9,218 nucleotides of DNA, taken from positions 1 through 9,218 of the forward strand of contig JADJRI010000089.1 in assembly GCA_016712275.1 (NCBI GenBank), written 5' to 3'. The stretch's first letter is position 1; every line of letters starts with the position of its first letter. The notes under the pieces are model-generated. The model saw only the letters and a list, made by a program, of their open reading frames with translations. It searched no databases and was not told the origin of the DNA. A program made the position numbers and the translations under genes. This DNA comes from Planctomycetota bacterium (GTDB lineage Bacteria; Planctomycetota; Phycisphaerae; UBA1845; UTPLA1). Shown one piece after another: positions 6,076 through 9,218 of the stretch.

Positions 6076-6132
6076 GCCCGGCTTGGGTGCTGAGAACATC
6101 CAGGCCGGGCGCAATCCGGGCCGGTGCCCGGA
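6076..6132. repeat. Two GC-rich hairpins in the leader of the 127-residue gene
   Basis: GCCCGGCTTGG (6076-6086) pairs with CCAGGCCGGGC (6100-6110) with a single G-T wobble. TCCGGGC (6115-6121) pairs with GCCCGGA (6126-6132) around CGGT. Both share the GCCCGG core. They lie between the end of the upstream small gene (6155) and the start at 6041. No T-run follows on the minus strand. Confidence 0.5.
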
Positions 6133-6154
6133 ATCTTGAAAGTCAGTTCGTGTG

Positions 6155-6396
6155 CTAGTTACGATTCAGCTCAGCAGGCCAACGCTTCAATCTACGCAGT
6201 ACTCCGTCATTTCTTACGCGATACACAGCGAGCGGTTGGCTATTGTTGCGTAGCACAACGTAATCCAGTCCGTTGTAACGCTCGTATCCGCTGCGGCGCT
6301 CGCTATGCTGAACCGCTCCGTAACCATCTCTTGCCGCAATGCGGTAGTAAGCCGCCACGGCGCGGCGGTAAACTCGTCTTCGTCGGCACTGAACAT
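6155..6396 (-). pseudogene. Small phage-type protein of about 80 residues, one frameshift
   Basis: The ATG at 6396 has GAGGG about 9 bases upstream and begins MFSADEDEFTAAP. One base missing near 6358 moves the sense to the frame VAAYYRIAARDGYG, SERRSGYERYNGLDYVVLRN and LAVYRVRNDGVLRRLKRWP, ending at 6155. The C-terminal pattern (YNGLDYVVLRN..LAVYRVRNDG-LRRLKRWP) looks like a short beta-rich protein common beside phage regulatory genes; I know no tested function. Translation from the GTG at 6358 would give only the second part. It is divergent from the plus-strand helix-turn-helix remnant across the dyad at 6412-6430. Confidence 0.55.
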
Positions 6397-6411
6397 ATCA
6401 AACCCTCTTGC

Positions 6412-6430
6412 CTATGCTTGGAAAGCATAG
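6412..6430. promoter_or_regulatory. Operator-like dyad between divergent genes
   Basis: CTATGCTT (6412-6419) and AAGCATAG (6423-6430) are perfect inverted halves around three bases. The site lies between the minus-strand start at 6396 and the plus-strand start at 6449, the usual place for the operator of a prophage switch. AT-rich half-sites of eight bases fit a dimeric repressor. The protein that binds it is not known. Confidence 0.5.
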
Positions 6431-6448
6431 TTTCATAAACAGGGATTG

Positions 6449-6571
6449 ATGTCAAGATTGGAACATCTCGCGGCGGCTGGCAAGCTTGCAGGCGCCAAGC
6501 GGGTAGGGTGCTACTGGGTGGTGCCGCAAAGCTCGCTCCCCGTCCGGCAGCGGCCTGGCAAGCGCCGATAA
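6449..6571 (+). pseudogene. Excisionase-type helix-turn-helix remnant
   Basis: From the ATG at 6449 the plus strand reads MSRLEHLAAAGKLAGAKRVG, then CYWVVPQSSLPVRQRPGKRR, and stops at TAA 6569-6571. This matches the end of the winged-helix in MerR/excisionase-type proteins (..RVexLaaAGrLpGAKRVGryWvvP). The usual first helices are missing upstream, so it is N-terminally cut. Past the stop the same frame continues into ENLPQAGQSRSRDAA of the ParB-like repeats, so the two may once have been one reading frame. The strand is opposite to the neighbouring operons. Confidence 0.5.
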
Positions 6572-6702
6572 CAGGGTTTACCGGAACACGGGCAAACGCT
6601 TAAGGAAAATTTGCCACAGGCTGGCCAAAGTCGATCCCGCGATGCGGCCTACTACGACCGGCAGGCGAAGGAGCGGATGGCTGAGGGGGGAGGCGACAAA
6701 AA

Positions 6703-6732
6703 ATCGGGGGTGGAAAATTTGCCACACCCGAT
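6703..6732. other. Hairpin with 10 of 11 pairs, loop AAAATTTG
   Basis: Left arm ATCGGGGGTGG (6703-6713), loop AAAATTTG (6714-6721), right arm CCACACCCGAT (6722-6732). The single mismatch is G6709 with A6726. The arms are unlike those of the other hairpins except for the inner TGG/CCA. Confidence 0.7.
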
Positions 6733-6812
6733 AGAGGGAACATGCAAAGCCCGCGATGCAGCCGGTAAGGAGTTTGGAGTGTCTGGAAAGAGCGTGGATC
6801 ACGCGACGAACT

Positions 6813-6840
6813 ACCGCTTATGGAAAATTTTCCACAACGG
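6813..6840. other. Weaker hairpin, 7 of 10 pairs, palindromic core
   Basis: CCGCTTATGG (6813-6822) faces CCACAACGGG (6831-6840) around AAAATTTT. Seven of ten positions pair. The centre TGGAAAATTTTCCA (6820-6833) is a perfect palindrome. This is a decayed or marginal member of the hairpin set. Confidence 0.45.
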
Positions 6841-6918
6841 GACCATAGCACCGCCCGCGATGCAGCCGGCAGGCAAGGGCGCGGATGCTGGCGACTCAGA
6901 ACAACGATGCTGGAGAGG

Positions 6919-6944
6919 CAGCTAAGGAAAATTTGCCTGAGCTG
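6919..6944. other. Hairpin with 8 of 9 pairs, loop AAAATTTG
   Basis: Left arm CAGCTAAGG (6919-6927), loop AAAATTTG (6928-6935), right arm CCTGAGCTG (6936-6944). Only A6924-G6939 fails. The arms share just the inner GG/CC with the other hairpins, and the loop equals that at 6714-6721. Confidence 0.65.
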
Positions 6945-7048
6945 ACCCATGGGCAAGCCCGCGATGCAGCGGGGAAGGCGACGCCCTCGAATTGATCCGC
7001 CCTGCTCCCCCGATGGTCGCGGGGGGCCGCTCGCGGGCGGGACACGGT

Positions 7049-7107
7049 GGCCATTCATTTTGAGTCTGATGCCCAATCCGGGCCGCCAGCCGGGGCTATG
7101 AATGGCC
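7049..7107. repeat. Perfect 10-bp inverted repeat after the head-gene operon
   Basis: GGCCATTCAT (7049-7058) and ATGAATGGCC (7098-7107) flank a GC-rich 39-base loop. It starts about 28 bases past the restored stop of the last head-operon gene (7135). No T-run follows, so it is either a Rho-dependent end or a remnant boundary. Confidence 0.5.
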
Positions 7108-7134
7108 TGCCCTCGCCCCGCTGGCGCGACGAAA

Positions 7135-7361
7135 CTATCTGAGTCCGCTCGGGATGTACTCGCGGGTCAGCCTGCTGCCGGATCGCCGCAGTTCGGATTC
7201 CACGGCGCGGCGCATGGTTTCGCGGCGCAGTTGCGCGAGGCCGTCAGCGGGCTGCAATCCAGGCCACGCTGATCGCGGGTCAGCCAATATCCGGTTGCCG
7301 GATCACAGCCAGCCCGCCGCAACCACGGAACGGCCGCGTCGATTTCTTGTAGCGCGGTCAT
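7135..7361 (-). pseudogene. Small unknown protein at the end of the head operon, one frameshift
   Basis: The ATG at 7361 overlaps the TGA of the preceding gene (ATGA), a sign of coupled translation. It reads MTALQEIDAAVPWLRRAGCD and PATGYWLTRDQRGLD. As given, this frame runs to 7167 through cysteine- and proline-rich sequence (CAAKPCAAPWNPNCG) that looks out of frame. A shift near 7255 gives LQPADGLAQLRRETMRRAVE and SELRRSGSRLTREYIPSGLR, ending at TAG 7135-7137. The restored protein is about 75 residues with a basic helical C-terminus. I do not recognise it. A head-completion or accessory protein is a guess from position only. Confidence 0.5.
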
Positions 7362-7790
7362 GGCGCGACTCCCGAGACAATGGCCTCGATTTGATCGCGG
7401 ATGGTCTTGATGGCCTCGCTCGCGTCGGCACCGGCCGCCAGGGCGAGGGCTTGCAAGTTGAAGCGACGCTCCTCATCGTCCTCCGCCTGGCGCGCCCGAT
7501 CAGCGGCGGCGGCCTTGGCTGCCCGCGCTTGGGCATCGCGGCGCTGGCGATTGGCGGCTTGCATCGCTTCGCCGAATGCCTGGGAAGCCGCCGCGTGCTC
7601 CGCGCAGCGGCGCCCTGAGTGCGCGACCACAGGGCCGATGCTTCGGCCGTTGCGGCGTTGTGCTGGATTGCGCAGGGCTCGGCGGGGTCCAGACGGCCGC
7701 CCGATTGGCGGCGGCGACGGTCGCCAGCCGGGAGGGGTCGAGTCCGTCCGTCCAGCGCGGGGCGGCAAATCCATCCGAAAAGATCCTCAT
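7358..7790 (-). pseudogene. Small helical protein downstream of the capsid gene, two frameshifts
   Basis: The ATG at 7790 overlaps the capsid stop (ATGA) and has AGAGGTGG upstream. The pieces are MRIFSDGFAAPRWTDGLDPS with RLATVAAANRAAV (7790 to about 7690), HNAATAEASALWSRTQ (to about 7620), then AEHAAASQAFGEAMQAANRQ, AKAAAADRARQAEDDEERRF and EAIKTIRDQIEAIVSGVAP, ending at 7358. Two single-base losses account for the breaks. The restored protein is about 144 residues, and its middle is alanine- and charge-rich with heptad-like spacing, likely coiled coil. No family recognised. Its place right after the major capsid protein suggests a head or connector role. Confidence 0.55.
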
Positions 7791-8542
7791 GATCCACCTC
7801 TAATCAAACCGGGCTGCCCGCTATAAAGAATGTCGGTTTCGAGCCGCAACGCCAGTTTGGTGTTGCCCTCGGGCGTTACGTAACGATACACGGTGGGCGT
7901 GGTACCGCCCATCAGCCGCAAGCGGGTGATCGGTGCGCTCCGACGCGGATCGCAAGCCAACCAGTATTTGGCCGGTGCGCTCAGCTCGGGGATCACCAAC
8001 AGCGCCAGGTCGCGCGCGCCCATCGCTTCGCGGAGCACTCGGGCCGTCGTCTCCATCTCGGCGGGTACGATCAGGGTCTTGGCCGCAAGATTCAGGATTT
8101 GGCCGCTGGCATTGGTCGAATTTCTCATCAATACGCCAGCAGCGGCCAGAGACGAAACATCCAAACCCGAGGCGGTGACGGTCGGGCAATCCGCACCTTC
8201 CAGCGCCTGGGCCAGCAACCGGCGCTCCACGGCCGGCAGGGTCAGGGCGGCGTGATCCGCAAACGCGGCGGGGATTTGGTCTGAAAAAACCGACATGGTT
8301 TTTCGGCTGAATCCAATCGCGCCGCCGAACTCTTTCAGCGCGCCGGCACGCGCCGCTTGGCGTATCGCAAAGCCAAGTGTGGGCAAGGGCTGATCGTCGC
8401 CAATCTCGCTCGCGGAACCAAAATCCAGGCTGCCGAGGGTCACAGATTGAAAATCCCGAACGCGGAGGTCGCGGACCAGGGGCCGCAGCTCGTCCGCTTC
8501 GCCGAACGCGCTCTGGACCAGGGCCGACAGCGATTCCGCCAT
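7787..8542 (-). CDS. Phage major capsid protein (Mu gpT-like), C-terminal 251 residues
   Basis: The longest intact frame in the window. It reads MAESLSALVQSAFGEADELR, then VRDLRVRDFQSVTLGSLDFG and EFGGAIGFSRKTMSVFSDQI. The middle has RRLLAQALEGADCPT. The C-terminal half has NLAAKTLIVPAEMETTARVL, LALLVIPELSAPAKYWLACD and PTVYRYVTPEGNTKLALRLE. The order early N-arm, GxIGFSRKTM segment, LIVPAEMETTA and VIPELSAP-YWLACDP matches Mu gpT-type shell proteins of the HK97 fold. These build the icosahedral head. The ATG at 8542 is probably not the true start: sensible sequence (SFGDLMAESL) runs on upstream in this frame to a frame change near 8550, beyond which the upstream reading frame to 8826 supplies the N-terminus. 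The stop overlaps the next gene's ATG. Confidence 0.75.
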   Translation of the reverse strand: MAESLSALVQSAFGEADELRPLVRDLRVRDFQSVTLGSLDFGSASEIGDDQPLPTLGFAIRQAARAGALKEFGGAIGFSRKTMSVFSDQIPAAFADHAALTLPAVERRLLAQALEGADCPTVTASGLDVSSLAAAGVLMRNSTNASGQILNLAAKTLIVPAEMETTARVLREAMGARDLALLVIPELSAPAKYWLACDPRRSAPITRLRLMGGTTPTVYRYVTPEGNTKLALRLETDILYSGQPGLIRGGS

Positions 8543-8826
8543 CAGATCGCCAAAACTGGACCCATGCCGATGTTGCCGCGAGTTTGCAGATCGTCCAGCG
8601 TCCAGCCTTCGCGGTGGGCGAAGTTCGCGACCGGGTGGGCGCGGCTGGATTCGATGCGGCGGGTCTTCAACCGGAAAAAATCGTGGAGCGACTCGGCAAC
8701 GTCCGCGCGGGTCAGGCTGTCCAGATCGAAATGGCCGTTGGCGCGATTCACGGCGGAGGCGCGTCGAGCGCGGGATTCATGTAAGCCAGCGTCCAGGGCG
8801 CGGCCGATTTCGTCAATGCTGGGCAT
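8542..8826 (-). pseudogene. N-terminal part of the capsid gene in another frame
   Basis: From ATG 8826: MPSIDEIGRALDAGL, ANGHFDLDSLTRADVAESLH, FFRLKTRRIESSRAHPVANF and AHREGWTLDDLQTRGNIGMG, stopping at 8542. The segment VANFAHREGWTLDDLQTRGN followed, after a 1-base shift, by SFGDLMAESLSALV resembles the run into the shell domain of gpT-like proteins. Joining the two gives 346 residues, a normal size. Residues 15-26 (HESRARRASAVN) may be a further short frame error, since another frame gives AYMNPALDAPPP there. It could also be a separate small gene, but the near-perfect join makes that less likely. Confidence 0.55.
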
Positions 8827-8843
8827 TTATGTGATCCAGGTTA

Positions 8844-8892
8844 GAACTGCCCAGGATCATGCCGAGGATTTTTGACCGCGCGCGGGCAGTTC
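8844..8892. repeat. Perfect 9-bp inverted repeat before the capsid gene
   Basis: GAACTGCCC (8844-8852) and GGGCAGTTC (8884-8892) are perfect inverted copies around 31 bases. They fill most of the 93-base gap between the upstream gene's end (8920) and the start at 8826, so in RNA this would be a leader hairpin just upstream of the capsid start. Confidence 0.5.
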
Positions 8893-8919
8893 CCCACAAG
8901 GAAGCGGCGGCCGGAGGGG

Positions 8920-9218
8920 CTATCGGCGCGATTCCTCAATTTGGCCCACAACTTTCGGGCGCTGGCCGGTCCGCCCCTGGGCCAGCAGGTCGAGCGGGGC
9001 GACTTCATCGGCGTCGGCTCCCGATGTCCGGCGGCGATGCGGCGACCGGATACGCCCTGGACGCGGCGCAAGCCGGCTTCGATGGCCTGGGCGGCCTGCC
9101 AGCGGTTGGCGGCTATCTCGGTAGGCAAGCAGGACAACACCTCTAGAAGCGCCGTTTTTCGCCCTTCCAGCCGGTCGAGTTCGGTCAGCATCCCGCCGAC
9201 CAGTCGGGCCTGGCGCAA
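8920..9218 (-). pseudogene. 3' part of an unknown phage gene, one frameshift, cut by the window
   Basis: Enters from the right edge reading LRQARLVGGMLTELDRLEGR, KTALLEVLSCLPTEIAANRW and QAAQAIEAGLRRVQGVSGRR. Near 9030 the sense moves to another frame, RTSGADADEVAPLDLLAQGR and TGQRPKVVGQIEESRR, ending at TAG 8920-8922. As given, the first frame continues to 8841 through arginine- and proline-rich sequence that does not look real. The visible part is helical and charged. No family recognised. Standing directly upstream of the capsid gene, it could be a scaffold, protease tail or decoration gene, but nothing in the sequence decides this. Confidence 0.45.

Larger units (their letters stand above)
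6604..6973. repeat. Four tandem units of 105-109 bp
   Basis: Box A GGAAAATTTKCCACA begins at 6604, 6712, 6821 and 6926 (intervals 108, 109, 105). The fourth ends CCTGA instead of CCACA. Box B, CCCGCGATGCAGCCGG or a close variant, follows at +32, +38, +32 and +32. The sequence between boxes is not conserved. The unit is near 36 codons, which fits duplication of a coding module, but only the boxes have stayed alike. Confidence 0.75.
6604..6995 (+). pseudogene. Four ParB-like module remnants
   Basis: Plus strand, mostly one frame at first: ENLPQAGQSRSRDAA, YYDRQAKERMAEGGGDKKSG, VENLPHPIEGTCKARDAAGK, EFGVSGKSVDHATN. This is the stretch of ParB-like proteins that links to the helix-turn-helix (AkeR..gGGdkKs..ENLPqp...KARDkAGk.fGVSGKsVdhA). 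Then a frame change gives MENFPQRDHSTARDAAG, and another gives ENLPELTHGQARDAAGK, ending at TGA 6993-6995. The motif ENxPx..ARDAAG therefore occurs four times where a normal family member has it once. No ParB nuclease domain is present, so no working protein is expected. The minus strand is open over 6600-7076 but looks like the shadow of these repeats. Confidence 0.55.

Noticed and set aside
6604..6973. CRISPR array
   Set aside because: The period is about 108 bases, the two conserved boxes are 15-16 bases each, the sequence between is coding-like, and there are no cas genes.
6600..7076. Long open frame of 158 codons on the minus strand
   Set aside because: It is the reverse of the ParB-like repeat array. 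Its composition (runs of Pro, Arg, Cys) is not protein-like, and the plus strand carries the recognisable motif.
7821..8255. Open frames inside the capsid gene on both strands
   Set aside because: They are shadows of the intact 251-codon capsid frame in GC-rich DNA.
1..9218. tRNA, rRNA or insertion sequence
   Set aside because: I saw no cloverleaf, rRNA segment, transposase motif or paired terminal repeats with target duplication.

Overview
This window looks like the decaying early region of a prophage or phage satellite in a GC-rich proteobacterium. That host guess rests on GC content, clear GGAGG-type ribosome sites, and a ProQ/FinO-family RNA-binding protein, an RNA chaperone family typical of Proteobacteria. 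No host housekeeping gene is visible, so the host is inferred. Almost every gene is on the minus strand and reads from high to low coordinates. Most carry frameshifts, and I rebuilt them by following protein-like sequence from frame to frame.

Right end (9218 to 7135, minus): part of a head-gene operon. It holds the 3' end of an unknown gene, a Mu gpT-like major capsid protein with its N-terminal part in another frame, and two small proteins. The last three are chained by 4-base ATGA stop/start overlaps. No tail gene follows.

Middle (6995 to 6042): a plus-strand patch with an excisionase-type helix-turn-helix remnant and four tandem remnants of a ParB-like module (ENLP...ARDAAG). It is divergent from a small minus-strand gene across a 19-bp dyad at 6412-6430.

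Replication block (6041 to 1829, minus): a hypothetical 127-residue protein, an AlpA/excisionase-like DNA-binding protein, a ProQ/FinO protein, and a badly broken primase-helicase. The primase-helicase has a CHC2-like zinc finger, Toprim domain, proline-rich repeat linker and P4/D5 superfamily 3 helicase. A small CxxC protein follows. Several stop/start overlaps show this was one operon.

Left end (1832 to 1, minus): an unknown gene, 24 codons of an SSB-like gene cut at 1140, a plus-strand block with two tandem ParB-like modules (731-1138), a Nu1-like terminase small subunit, and probably the first codons of the terminase large subunit at the edge.

In the intact element the DNA-binding protein, ProQ, primase-helicase and SSB would have run regulation and replication, leading into packaging and head genes. 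Two points stand out. First, the ParB-like modules at both sites contain hairpins with a nearly constant 8-base loop and stems that differ between copies yet stay self-complementary. Second, the order head genes - early genes - terminase with no tail genes suggests a permuted or tandem element, or a capsid-forming satellite.
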